Part shown: positions 16,047-23,717 of the stretch, piece after piece
Layout: every line of letters starts with the position of its first letter
Position numbering within the stretch: position 1 is the first letter of the stretch
Assembly: GCA_964401045.1 (NCBI GenBank)
Contig: CAYNXB010000019.1
Coordinates: 1 to 40,193 of the forward strand
Origin: CAYNXB01 sp964401045
Lineage (GTDB): Bacteria; Pseudomonadota; Alphaproteobacteria; Sphingomonadales; Sphingomonadaceae
Reading direction: 5' to 3'
DNA: 40,193 nt
The notes under the pieces: generated by a model
Told to the model about the DNA's origin: nothing
Database searches by the model: none
Seen by the model: the letters and a program-made list of their open reading frames with translations, nothing else
Translations under genes and position numbers: made by a program

Positions 16047-16357
16047 TACTTCCCTCGGTCACCCAATCGAGTTCGGGGCATCGGCAGCGCCCGCTCGGCT
16101 TCCGCCATGCCGGCTGCCGCTTTGAGATTGCCTAAACCAACGGGGTTAACGTCAGGTTCTTCCCCGGCGTGATCGGGCACGTGATCGGCGATCCAGCGCG
16201 CCGATGCCGCATCGAAGCTGCCCTCGCCGTGATCGTCCTCGCCCAGCGCCTTCCGGAAGTCGCGCGCCGCGGAAAGCCGCGCCGACAGATCGGCCCAGGT
16301 TACGGGTTGCAGCGACGCCGCTGCGTCCTGTGCGGGGGGCTTACCTTCGAACATCAT
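16046..16357 (-). CDS. Small hypothetical protein coupled to sciP
   Basis: A 103-residue soluble protein I cannot assign. It starts MMFEGKPPAQDAAASLQPVT, then WADLSARLSAARDFRKAL, a likely amphipathic helix, then a charged DDHGEGSFDAA segment and an Asn/Pro-rich centre. No signal peptide, membrane helix or known domain is visible. The open frame continues to 16642 but that part overlaps mnmA antisense; the paired ATGs at 16357/16354 follow a GTAGGCGGG and are the natural start. Its stop shares a base with the sciP start (TAATG), so the two proteins are made together. A role connected to CtrA/SciP cell-cycle control is a guess from position only. Confidence 0.7.
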   Translation of the reverse strand: MMFEGKPPAQDAAASLQPVTWADLSARLSAARDFRKALGEDDHGEGSFDAASARWIADHVPDHAGEEPDVNPVGLGNLKAAAGMAEAERALPMPRTRLGDRGK

Positions 16358-16377
16358 CAGCCCGCCTACCGGCCAAA

Positions 16378-16410
16378 GGGTCAACATCGGGTAAAACCAT
16401 GCTTTACCCG
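16378..16410 (-). promoter_or_regulatory. CtrA-like box and perfect inverted repeat upstream of the sciP operon
   Basis: On the leftward strand TTTACC-N5-TTGACC (16395-16379) fits the CtrA consensus TTAA-N7-TTAA with one mismatch per half. It overlaps a perfect inverted repeat, CGGGTAAA (16388-16395), 7 bases, TTTACCCG (16403-16410). A further TTAACC half-site lies near 16435-16440. The elements are 20-80 bases before the first ATG of the operon, in the space divergent from mnmA. The assignment to CtrA is inference. Confidence 0.5.
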
Positions 16411-16484
16411 GTATTAGGATTGACGAGCGGGTGCGGTTAACGCGCGGCTTTGCCTGAGCGGGGCGCAGGCTGTATGGGCGCGCC

Positions 16485-17630
16485 ATGCCGCCGAGCGATA
16501 TCCTGCCCTCCCCAGCGGAGCTGTTCGACCTGCCCAGGCCGGCCGGCGATACGCGCATCGTCGTAGCGATGTCCGGCGGAGTCGATTCGTCGGTCGTCGC
16601 GGCGCTTGCGGCCGCCAGCGGGGCCGAAGTGATCGGCGTCACCCTGCAGCTTTACGATTACGGCGCGGCCACGGGGCGGAAGGGTGCCTGCTGCGCCGGC
16701 GACGACATCCGCGACGCACGCGCCGTCGCCGACCGGCTCGGCTTCGCGCACTACGTGTTCGACCACGAGAGCGCATTCCGCGAGGACGTGGTCGAGCGCT
16801 TCGCCGACGAATACCTCGCAGGTCGCACGCCGGTGCCGTGCATCCGCTGCAACATGGGGCCTAAGTTCACCGACCTGTTCCGGATGGCACGCGAGCTCGG
16901 CGCTGATTGCCTCGCGACCGGGCATTACGTCCGCCGCGTGCCAGGCCTTGCCGGCCCCGAGCTGCACCGGGCGCTCGATCCGGCGCGCGACCAGTCGTAT
17001 TTCCTCTACGGCACCACGGAAGAACAGCTCGATTTCCTGCGCTTCCCTCTGGGCGGCCTGCCGAAGCAGGAGGTGCGGCGAATCGCCGAGAGCTTCGGCC
17101 TCGCGGTCGCGGCCAAGCCCGACAGCCAGGACATCTGCTTCGTGCCCGACGGCGACTATGCCGGCATCGTACGCAAGCTGCGCCCCGAAGGCGCGCGGTC
17201 GGGCTCGATCGTCCATGCCGAGACCGGCGAGGCGCTCGGCACCCACCGGGGCGTGATCCACTTCACCGTCGGCCAGCGCCGGGGCCTTGAGATCGGCGGA
17301 CAGGCCGCGCCGCTCTATGTCGTCGGCATCGATGCGGAAGCGGCGGAAGTGCGGGTCGGGCCCAAACGCATGCTGGCCGTCGCGGCAGCCCATCTCGTCG
17401 AGACAAACCGCATCGGGCCGCTCCCCGACGCGCCGCTCACCGCCAAGGTGCGTTCGCTGGCGAAGCCGGTTCCGGTCACGCTCGAAGGCCCGCTCGGCAG
17501 CGGGGCTGCAACGACGATCCGCTTCGCAAGCCCCGAGTTCGGCGTCGCGCCCGGTCAGGCGGCGGTACTCTATGCGGGCGAGCGGGTGGTCGGCGGCGGG
17601 TGGATCGAGCAAACCGAAGCGCTCAAGTAG
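16485..17630 (+). CDS. mnmA: tRNA-specific 2-thiouridylase MnmA
   Basis: A 381-residue ATP-dependent enzyme that thiolates the wobble uridine (s2U34) of Lys, Glu and Gln tRNAs. SGGVDSS (30-36) is the PP-loop that binds ATP. The catalytic cysteine pair is in PCIRCN (C120) and in DSQDICFVPDGDY. TGHYVRR and GQRRGLEIG are further family motifs, followed by the C-terminal beta-barrel tRNA-binding domains. The length is typical. It is divergent from the small gene-sciP operon and convergent with a Cys-rich small protein gene. Confidence 0.96.
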   Translation: MPPSDILPSPAELFDLPRPAGDTRIVVAMSGGVDSSVVAALAAASGAEVIGVTLQLYDYGAATGRKGACCAGDDIRDARAVADRLGFAHYVFDHESAFREDVVERFADEYLAGRTPVPCIRCNMGPKFTDLFRMARELGADCLATGHYVRRVPGLAGPELHRALDPARDQSYFLYGTTEEQLDFLRFPLGGLPKQEVRRIAESFGLAVAAKPDSQDICFVPDGDYAGIVRKLRPEGARSGSIVHAETGEALGTHRGVIHFTVGQRRGLEIGGQAAPLYVVGIDAEAAEVRVGPKRMLAVAAAHLVETNRIGPLPDAPLTAKVRSLAKPVPVTLEGPLGSGAATTIRFASPEFGVAPGQAAVLYAGERVVGGGWIEQTEALK

Positions 17631-17653
17631 CGAAGCGGTAGCAGCACACCGGC

Positions 17654-17998
17654 CTAGCCGTCCCATTTCTCCAGCACGCAGCCGTAGCCCTGGCGGTAGG
17701 TCGCCGTCTGGCTCTCGACCAGCGGGATATAGGCGGTGATGCTCCTGGCATCCGCGTCCTCGCTCAGGAACACCGCGGCCATCCCCGGCTCGAAGTCCTT
17801 CTCGCAATCCTTGAGCTCGCGCCCGCCGACGAATCGGCACGAACAGGCAACCCGCGCGCCGTAGGAAGTGCCCACCGTCGCGTAGCCCATCAGCGGCGAA
17901 CGGTAGGCCCACACCGCCACCACCGCGGCCATCGCCAGCAGCACTATGGCCGTGTTGCGCGAGAGCCAGCGGAACCTGCGGTTTTTGGTGGTTGCCAT
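17654..17998 (-). CDS. Small membrane-anchored Cys-containing hypothetical protein
   Basis: A 114-residue protein. It has a basic N terminus, one membrane helix (about 16-33, TAIVLLAMAAVVAVWAY), then a presumably periplasmic domain with ACSCRFVGGRELKDCEKDFE and a last Cys in YGCVLEKW. Four cysteines suggest two disulfides. I do not recognise a named family. The open frame runs to 18220, but that part is antisense to the serine hydrolase; the ATG at 17998 gives a proper anchor. It starts only 31 bases from the divergent serine hydrolase lipoprotein, so their promoters must overlap and they may act together, which is inference. Confidence 0.7.
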   Translation of the reverse strand: MATTKNRRFRWLSRNTAIVLLAMAAVVAVWAYRSPLMGYATVGTSYGARVACSCRFVGGRELKDCEKDFEPGMAAVFLSEDADARSITAYIPLVESQTATYRQGYGCVLEKWDG

Positions 17999-18029
17999 CC
18001 TACCCTGCTTGGACGAGAGCTGCGCGCCG

Positions 18030-19157
18030 ATGCCGCGCTCGCGCCTCCCTATCGCGCTCGCCCTCCTGCTGCCAGCCTTGCTTGCAGGCTGCGGTGAGAA
18101 GGGCCCGCCGCCGCCGCCACCAGTGAGCGAGGATGCGCTCGCGGCGGTGGAGAGGAGCCCCGGCGTGCCGCGTGAAGCGCTCGCCCGTGCGATCGACGCG
18201 CTGTTTGCCCGCGACGACATCGGTGAGACCCGCGCGGTGCTGGTGCTCCACGCCGGCGAAGTCGCCGCCGAGCGCTACGAAGAGCCTTACGACGCGAAAA
18301 CCCGCTTCGTGGGCTGGTCGATGTCGAAGACGGTGACCGGCGTGATGATCGGCATGCTGGTCGCCGAAGGGCGGCTGCGGCTCGACGAGTCGCCGCCGAT
18401 CGACACCTGGCAACGGCCGGGCGATCCGCGCGGCGAGATCACCTTGCGCCAGCTGCTCCAGATGCGCTCGGGCCTGCGCCACGTCGAGGCGGGCGACCCG
18501 CCGTACGAATCGTCCGAAGTGCGGATGCTGTTCCTCGACGGGCGCGACGACATGGCGCGCTGGGCGGAGGCGCAGCCACTCGCCCACGAGCCCGGCCGGC
18601 ATTACCAGTATTCGACCAACACCACTGTGATCCTCGCCGATATCGCCGCCCGGGTGCTCGCGCCCAATGGTTCGCCGGACGCGCGGCGGCACGCTGTCGA
18701 TGAATTCCTCCGCACACGCCTGTTTGCACCGCTCGGGATGAGCTCGGCCTTTCCCGAATACGACGCCGCGGGCACGATGATCGGCGGCAGCCTGATCCAT
18801 GCGTCCTTGCGCGACTGGGGCAAGTTCGGCGAGTTCCTGCGCCACGGCGGCTCCAACAAGGGCGTGCAACTGGTTCCGCGCGGGTGGATCAAGTTCATGG
18901 AAACCGCCAGCCCGCGCGCGCCCGATTACGGCGCGCAACTGTGGCTCAACAAGCCCTCGGGCGGTGACCGCCAGGTGCTGTTCGCCGAGCGCGGCCCGGC
19001 AGATCTGGTCGGCATGGTCGGGCATCTCGGGCAATACGTGCTCGTCTCGCCTGGCAGGCAACTGACCGTGGTACGCCTCGGCAAGACCCAGACCGAGGAC
19101 GAACGCGCCAGGGTCGAGGACGCTCTCGGCGACATCGTCGCGCTCTACGGCAAGTAG
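18030..19157 (+). CDS. Serine hydrolase lipoprotein (class C beta-lactamase/penicillin-binding family)
   Basis: A 375-residue serine hydrolase of the beta-lactamase fold. A signal peptide with lipobox LLAGC (Cys21) and a Pro-rich linker precede the catalytic domain. SMSK (S97-x-x-K100) is the nucleophile motif, YSTN (from Y194) occupies the YxN position, and LGQYVLVSPG lies where the KTG-like strand is expected, without a clear KTG. Such proteins act as esterases or peptidases on varied substrates; lactamase activity is not implied. It starts 31 bases from the divergent Cys-rich protein gene and its end overlaps the convergent phzF. Confidence 0.82.
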   Translation: MPRSRLPIALALLLPALLAGCGEKGPPPPPPVSEDALAAVERSPGVPREALARAIDALFARDDIGETRAVLVLHAGEVAAERYEEPYDAKTRFVGWSMSKTVTGVMIGMLVAEGRLRLDESPPIDTWQRPGDPRGEITLRQLLQMRSGLRHVEAGDPPYESSEVRMLFLDGRDDMARWAEAQPLAHEPGRHYQYSTNTTVILADIAARVLAPNGSPDARRHAVDEFLRTRLFAPLGMSSAFPEYDAAGTMIGGSLIHASLRDWGKFGEFLRHGGSNKGVQLVPRGWIKFMETASPRAPDYGAQLWLNKPSGGDRQVLFAERGPADLVGMVGHLGQYVLVSPGRQLTVVRLGKTQTEDERARVEDALGDIVALYGK

Positions 19158-19939
19158 AACGTGCCCTCGACCACGGTCACACAATGGCCGCCGAGCCACG
19201 CCATATCGCCGTCAAGCCGGCAGGTCAGATCGCCGCCGCGCGCCGAAGCCTGGTGCGCGGTGAAGCTCGCCCGACCGAGCCGCGTGGCCCAGAACGGCGT
19301 CAGCACCGCGTGCGCCGAGCCCGTGACGCTGTCTTCGTCGACCCCCGCTCCGGGCACGAACACCCGGCTGACGATGTCGGCGTTGTCACCGGGGGCGGTG
19401 CAGATGAACTGGTCGTCGCCAAGCGCAGCCAAGCCTTTGAAATCGGGCGACAGCGCGCGCACCTGCGTTTCGCTATCGAACAGGTAGACGCCATAACGGT
19501 CGGGACTGCGCCACACTTCCATCGGCGTGTCTCCGAGCAGCAGAATCGCCTCGGGCCAGGCGCCTGGCCCGGTCGGGATGGCCGGCAAGGCCAGCTCGTA
19601 ACCGCCGCCCGCCATCCGCCGCACTTCGAGGATGCCGGCCTGGCGCGTGCGGAACCTCACCCGGTCGCCGCCATCCCGCCCAAGCAGCACGTGCCCGCTC
19701 GCCAGCGTGGCATGGCCGCACAGGCGTATCTCGCAGGCCGGGGTGAACCAGCGCAGCTCCCAGTCGGCCGCGCCGCTGTCGTCTTTCACCACGAAGGCGG
19801 TCTCGGCGAAATTGTTCTCCTCCCCGATCGCCTGCAGCACGGCGTCGGGAGGCCAGGCGTCGAGCGGCATCACCGCGGCCTGGTTGCCCGCAAACGGACG
19901 GTCGGCAAACGCATCGATATGCCAATAGGGGAGCTTCAC
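19145..19939 (-). CDS. PhzF-family isomerase/epimerase-like protein
   Basis: A 264-residue PhzF-fold protein. IDAFADRPFAGNQAAVMPLD is the N-terminal signature, ENNFAETAFV holds the catalytic Glu, and LCGHATLASGHVL and DSVTGSAHAVL are the other family motifs. PhzF itself isomerises a phenazine precursor, but most relatives have no phenazine pathway and unknown substrates; none is present here. It starts at a GTG overlapping the CDF transporter stop (GTGA), with GGAGG upstream, and is the last gene of a pdxH-CDF-phzF operon. Its end overlaps the serine hydrolase end by 13 bases. Confidence 0.9.
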   Translation of the reverse strand: MKLPYWHIDAFADRPFAGNQAAVMPLDAWPPDAVLQAIGEENNFAETAFVVKDDSGAADWELRWFTPACEIRLCGHATLASGHVLLGRDGGDRVRFRTRQAGILEVRRMAGGGYELALPAIPTGPGAWPEAILLLGDTPMEVWRSPDRYGVYLFDSETQVRALSPDFKGLAALGDDQFICTAPGDNADIVSRVFVPGAGVDEDSVTGSAHAVLTPFWATRLGRASFTAHQASARGGDLTCRLDGDMAWLGGHCVTVVEGTFYLP

Positions 19940-20880
19940 TTGTTGTCCTCCAGCTTGGCGAACTGGTCTTCCTCGACCAGCGGATTGCCCGGCTCGTCGA
20001 CGTGGCCTTCCGGATCGATATGGATCAGCAGCTCAATCCCGGGAAAGTGCGCGAGCAGGTCCTGCTCGACCCGCTCGGTGATCGCATGGGCATCGGCGAT
20101 GCTCAGCAGGGGCGGCAAATCGACGTGGAACTGCACGAAATCCCGGTTGCCCGCGGTGCGGGTGCGCAAGTCATGCAGGTTCGAGAGCTCGGGATGGCGC
20201 GCGGCGAGCTCGACGAACCGCAGCCGCTTCTCCTCCGGCCATTCCTTGTCCATCAGGTTGTCGAGTGCTTCGCGCCCGGCGCGCCACGCGCCCCACAACA
20301 ACCACGCGGCAATCGCGAGGCCGAACAGCGGATCGGCCAGGGCGAAACCGGCATACTGGTCCAGCGCGAGTGCGGCGATCACCGCGAGATTGAGCATAAG
20401 GTCGGAGTTGTAGTGCACGTTGTCGGTGCGGATCGCGAGGCTGCCGGTGTGTCGGATTACATGCCGCTGCCACGCGAGCAGCGCGAGGGTGGCGACGATG
20501 GCGATGACCGATACGACAATGCCGTCGCCCGCCGCCTCGACCCTGCCGCCCTCGACCAGTGCAAGCGCGGCGCGAAGCGCTATGCCGCAGGCCGAGAGCG
20601 TGATCAGGATAACCTGGAACAGCGCCGAAAGGGCCTCCGCCTTGCCGTGCCCGAAGCGATGGCTTTCGTCCGCCGGCAGCGACGCCACCCACACGCCGGC
20701 CAGCGTGGCTAGGCTGGCGATGAGATCGAGCGCGGTGTCGGCAAGGCTGCCGAGCATCGCGGTCGATCCGGTGCGCCACACCGCCCAGATCTTCAAACCC
20801 GAGAGGAACAGCGCCATGGCAATCGAGGCATAGGCGGCGCTGCGGGTCAGGCGCGCGCGGGCGGCAACGGAGCCGGTCAT
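19936..20880 (-). CDS. Cation diffusion facilitator (FieF-like metal efflux transporter)
   Basis: A 314-residue CDF transporter exporting divalent metals (zinc, iron or similar) for protons. Six membrane helices occupy about residues 10-210. LGSLADTALDLIASL gives the first D-x3-D metal site and NVHYNSDLMLNLAV the H-x3-D partner, as in FieF. The cytoplasmic C-terminal domain carries the His-containing RTAGNRDFVQFHVDLP. Overlaps of 4 bases with pdxH upstream (ATGA) and phzF downstream (GTGA) show a tightly coupled operon. Metal specificity cannot be fixed from the motif alone. Confidence 0.93.
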   Translation of the reverse strand: MTGSVAARARLTRSAAYASIAMALFLSGLKIWAVWRTGSTAMLGSLADTALDLIASLATLAGVWVASLPADESHRFGHGKAEALSALFQVILITLSACGIALRAALALVEGGRVEAAGDGIVVSVIAIVATLALLAWQRHVIRHTGSLAIRTDNVHYNSDLMLNLAVIAALALDQYAGFALADPLFGLAIAAWLLWGAWRAGREALDNLMDKEWPEEKRLRFVELAARHPELSNLHDLRTRTAGNRDFVQFHVDLPPLLSIADAHAITERVEQDLLAHFPGIELLIHIDPEGHVDEPGNPLVEEDQFAKLEDNK

Positions 20881-21479
20881 GGGTAAAGCAGCGTGCTCGC
20901 CCAGTCCGCGCCGGTGCGGGTGAACCGCCGGCGTTCGTGCAGCCGGTGCGCGCGGTCGATCCAGAACTCGATCCGCTGCGGCACCAGGCGAAAACCGGTC
21001 CAGTGCGGCGGGCGGGGGATTTGCTGCCCGGCGTAAAGCGCGCGCAAGTCTTCGACCCGGCCGACGTAGGTTTCGCGCGCATCGAGCGGGCGCGACTGGT
21101 CAGAGGCCGCAGAGCCGAGCTGCGAATCGGGGTGGCGCGAATGGAAATAGGCGTCCGCCATGGCAGGCGGCACCTCCTCAAGTGGTCCCTCGATGCGGAT
21201 CTGGCGGCGCAGGCTTTTCCAGTGGAACAGCAGCGCGGCGCGCGGGTTGGCGCGAATCTCGTCGCCCTTGCGGCTTTCGGCGTTGGTGTAGAACACAAAG
21301 CCGTCCGGACCGTGCTCCTTCAGCAGCACCATCCGCACCGACGGCGCGCCATCGGGCGTGGCGGTGGCAAGCGCCATCGCGTTGGGATCATTCGGCTCAC
21401 TCGCGCGCGCCTCGGCGAACCATGCTTCGAACAGTGCGAACGGGTTGCCGCAGGGAATGGCGTTCAGTTCGCCCGTCAC
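20877..21479 (-). CDS. pdxH: Pyridoxamine/pyridoxine 5'-phosphate oxidase
   Basis: A 200-residue FMN enzyme making pyridoxal 5'-phosphate. PSVRMVLLKEHGPDGFVFYT and SRKGDEIRANPRAALLFHWK are the FMN- and substrate-binding stretches. SQLGSAASDQS, RPPHWTGFRLVP and the C-terminal signature ending RRFTR also match. The start is a GTG with GAGG 8 bases upstream; no better ATG exists. It is first in a three-gene operon. A tandem 9-base repeat lies about 14-31 bases upstream. It is divergent from the DnaJ-like gene. Confidence 0.95.
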   Translation of the reverse strand: MTGELNAIPCGNPFALFEAWFAEARASEPNDPNAMALATATPDGAPSVRMVLLKEHGPDGFVFYTNAESRKGDEIRANPRAALLFHWKSLRRQIRIEGPLEEVPPAMADAYFHSRHPDSQLGSAASDQSRPLDARETYVGRVEDLRALYAGQQIPRPPHWTGFRLVPQRIEFWIDRAHRLHERRRFTRTGADWASTLLYP

Positions 21480-21492
21480 GCGGCCGCCTCGC

Positions 21493-21510
21493 GGAAGTTC
21501 ATGAAGTTCA
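21493..21510. repeat. Two tandem 9-base repeats upstream of pdxH
   Basis: GGAAGTTCA (21493-21501) is followed directly by TGAAGTTCA (21502-21510). The pair is close to the pdxH start and could be part of its leader or an operator. Nothing further can be supported. Confidence 0.35.
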
Positions 21511-21690
21511 CACCATGCACCCCTTGATTCCGGCCCTTAGTACGGGCGACCCGGCCGAAAAAGCCGGGATAGTTCGACCGCTCCAGTGATTCGACCAGCA
21601 TCGTCCGGACGCTGGCAGAACGATGCGGTGTAGGAAAGCGCGGCGCATAATTCTTGCGCGCGCACGCCGCCACACCTAGCTAACACACCG

Positions 21691-22632
21691 ATGGCCGATC
21701 CTTATTCCACCCTGGGCGTAGCGCGCAGCGCGAGCGAGAAGGATATCAAGTCTGCCTACCGCAAGCTCGCCAAGGAGCTGCACCCCGACCGCAATACCGA
21801 CAATCCCAACGCCGCCGAGAAATTCTCGGACGTGACCAAGGCCTATGACCTGCTCTCCGACAAGGACAAGCGCGCGCGCTTCGACCGCGGCGAGATCGAC
21901 GCGGATGGCAACCCGGCAATGCCGTTCGGGGCAGGATTCGGCGGGGGCGGTTTCAATCCGCGGTCGCGCGGCGGCGCGCAGGGCAACTTCCGCCCGGAAG
22001 ACTTCCAGGGCTTCGGCGGTGGCGAGGGGCCCGACCTGGGCGATTTGTTCGAGGGCCTGTTCGGCGGTCGCGCGGGCATGGGTGGCGCATCCACGCGCCG
22101 CCCTCCGCCGCGCAAGGGCGCCAACATCAGCTATCGGCTCAAAGTCCCCTTCGTCGATGCGGCGGCGCGCAAGGACCAGCGCATTACGCTCGCCGACGGC
22201 AAGACGATCGACCTCAAGCTGCCCCCCGGCGTCGAGGACGGCACCCAGATGCGCCTCGGCGGCAAAGGCGAGCCGGGGCCCGGCGGCGCGGGCGACGCGC
22301 TGGTGACGATCGCGATCGAGCCGCACCCGTTCTTCCGCCGCGAAGGCGACGACGTCCGCCTCGACCTGCCGGTGACGCTCGACGAGGCGGTCGCCGGGGC
22401 CAAGGTCAAAGTGCCCACGGTGGACGGACCGGTGATGCTGACCGTCGCCGCGGGCAGCTCGTCGGGCAAGGTGCTGCGCCTCAAGGGCAAGGGCTTCACG
22501 AAGAAGAACGGCCAGCGCGGCGATCAGCTGGTGACGCTCGAGATCGACCTGCCCGACGACATCGGTGAACTTGCCACGCGCCTCGATGGCTGGAGCGACA
22601 GCCGGAACGTTCGAGCGGCCCTGGGCGTCTAA
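21691..22632 (+). CDS. DnaJ-like co-chaperone without zinc finger (CbpA type)
   Basis: A 313-residue Hsp40. The N-terminal J domain (1-70) has the HPD motif in KELHPDRN, which stimulates DnaK ATPase. A Gly/Phe-rich linker follows (about 80-140, GFGGGGFN and similar), then two C-terminal substrate-binding beta domains (PPGVEDGTQMRLGGKGEPG and later FFRREGDDVRLDLPVTLDEA). The CxxCxGxG zinc repeats of true DnaJ are absent, so it is a type II (CbpA-like) co-chaperone. It stands alone, without dnaK or grpE, and is followed by yihY-like and fabI genes. Confidence 0.93.
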   Translation: MADPYSTLGVARSASEKDIKSAYRKLAKELHPDRNTDNPNAAEKFSDVTKAYDLLSDKDKRARFDRGEIDADGNPAMPFGAGFGGGGFNPRSRGGAQGNFRPEDFQGFGGGEGPDLGDLFEGLFGGRAGMGGASTRRPPPRKGANISYRLKVPFVDAAARKDQRITLADGKTIDLKLPPGVEDGTQMRLGGKGEPGPGGAGDALVTIAIEPHPFFRREGDDVRLDLPVTLDEAVAGAKVKVPTVDGPVMLTVAAGSSSGKVLRLKGKGFTKKNGQRGDQLVTLEIDLPDDIGELATRLDGWSDSRNVRAALGV

Positions 22633-22679
22633 GGCTCTAACCTCGACTTCGACCAAGTAGCTGATAGAAGCCCGTTTCA

Positions 22680-23717
22680 ATGGCGCCCGGCCTAACCGAT
22701 CACGATGCACCGGGGCCGCCGGTCCCGGATCTTTCCCCGGAAGCGCGGCGCAAGGAAGCCGTGCGGCGGCGCACCCTGCACCAGCGCGTCACCAGCGAGT
22801 TCGGCCCGGGTACGCGCGCCCGCGAAGTGGCCAAACGCGTGCTGCTCGGCGCCTACAACGACGGCTTCATCCACGCCGGCAACCTCGCCTACATGTCGGT
22901 GCTGGCGATCTTCCCGTTCTTCATCACCGCCGCGGCGATCTTCTCGCTTGTCGGCGAGGAGAGCGAACGGGCGCTGACCATCAACACGATCCTGACCGCG
23001 CTGCCCCGCGTGGTCGCCGAAGTGATCCGCCCGGTGGCGATCGCGGTTGTCGAAGCGCGGACCGGCTGGCTGCTGTGGATCGGTGGCGTCGTGGGCCTGT
23101 GGACCGTCGGCAGCCTGATCGAGACGATCCGCGACATCCTCCGCCGCGCCTACGGCACCCATGCGACGCGGAGCTTCTGGCGCTATCGCCTGCTTTCCAG
23201 CGGGATCATCGTGGGGGCGGTGGTGCTGCTGATCTTCTCACTCCTCGCGCAAGTGATGATCGGCGCGGCCGAGCAGTTCATCGACGCATTCCTGCCGCGC
23301 CTCAGCGACGTGCTGGGCGATCTCGCGCTGTCGCGCCTGATCCCGGCGTTCGGGCTATTCCTCTCGCTTTACCTGCTGTTCCTGACGCTGACGCCCGCCG
23401 CCTACCGCGCGCGCCGCTATCCCAAGTGGCCCGGCGCGCTCACCGTCACGGCGTGGTGGATCGCGGTGACGCTGTCGCTGCCGCCGCTGCTGCGCACGGT
23501 ATTCAGCTACGACGCGACCTACGGTTCGCTCGCAGGCATGATGATCGCGCTTTTCTTTTTCTGGCTCGTCGGACTAGGGATGGTGGTGGGCGCCGAGCTC
23601 AACGCGGCGTTGGCTGAAACGCCCGAAGAAGAGGAAGACCGCCTCGGCCAGGCCGACAACCGGGCGCGCACCGGGCGGAAGAAGAAAGACCACGCGGAGG
23701 AGAAGCGGGAAGCATGA
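22680..23717 (+). CDS. YihY/virulence factor BrkB family membrane protein
   Basis: A 345-residue inner-membrane protein. A charged N terminus (1-60) precedes six hydrophobic helices. GFIHAGNLAYMSVLAIFPFF matches the first helix of the family, and SYDATYGSLAGMMIALFFFW and GAELNAALAE match its last helix. The C-terminal tail is very basic (RTGRKKKDHAEEKREA). The family was once called RNase BN in error; its real role is unknown. Its stop overlaps the fabI start by 4 bases (ATGA), so the two are cotranscribed. No strong Shine-Dalgarno precedes the ATG. Confidence 0.9.
   Translation: MAPGLTDHDAPGPPVPDLSPEARRKEAVRRRTLHQRVTSEFGPGTRAREVAKRVLLGAYNDGFIHAGNLAYMSVLAIFPFFITAAAIFSLVGEESERALTINTILTALPRVVAEVIRPVAIAVVEARTGWLLWIGGVVGLWTVGSLIETIRDILRRAYGTHATRSFWRYRLLSSGIIVGAVVLLIFSLLAQVMIGAAEQFIDAFLPRLSDVLGDLALSRLIPAFGLFLSLYLLFLTLTPAAYRARRYPKWPGALTVTAWWIAVTLSLPPLLRTVFSYDATYGSLAGMMIALFFFWLVGLGMVVGAELNAALAETPEEEEDRLGQADNRARTGRKKKDHAEEKREA

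Noticed and set aside
17968..18000. A GGAAC upstream of the serine hydrolase as a third EcfG promoter
   Set aside because: The nearest GTT is at the wrong spacing (about 15 bases, no CGTT), so it does not fit the consensus.
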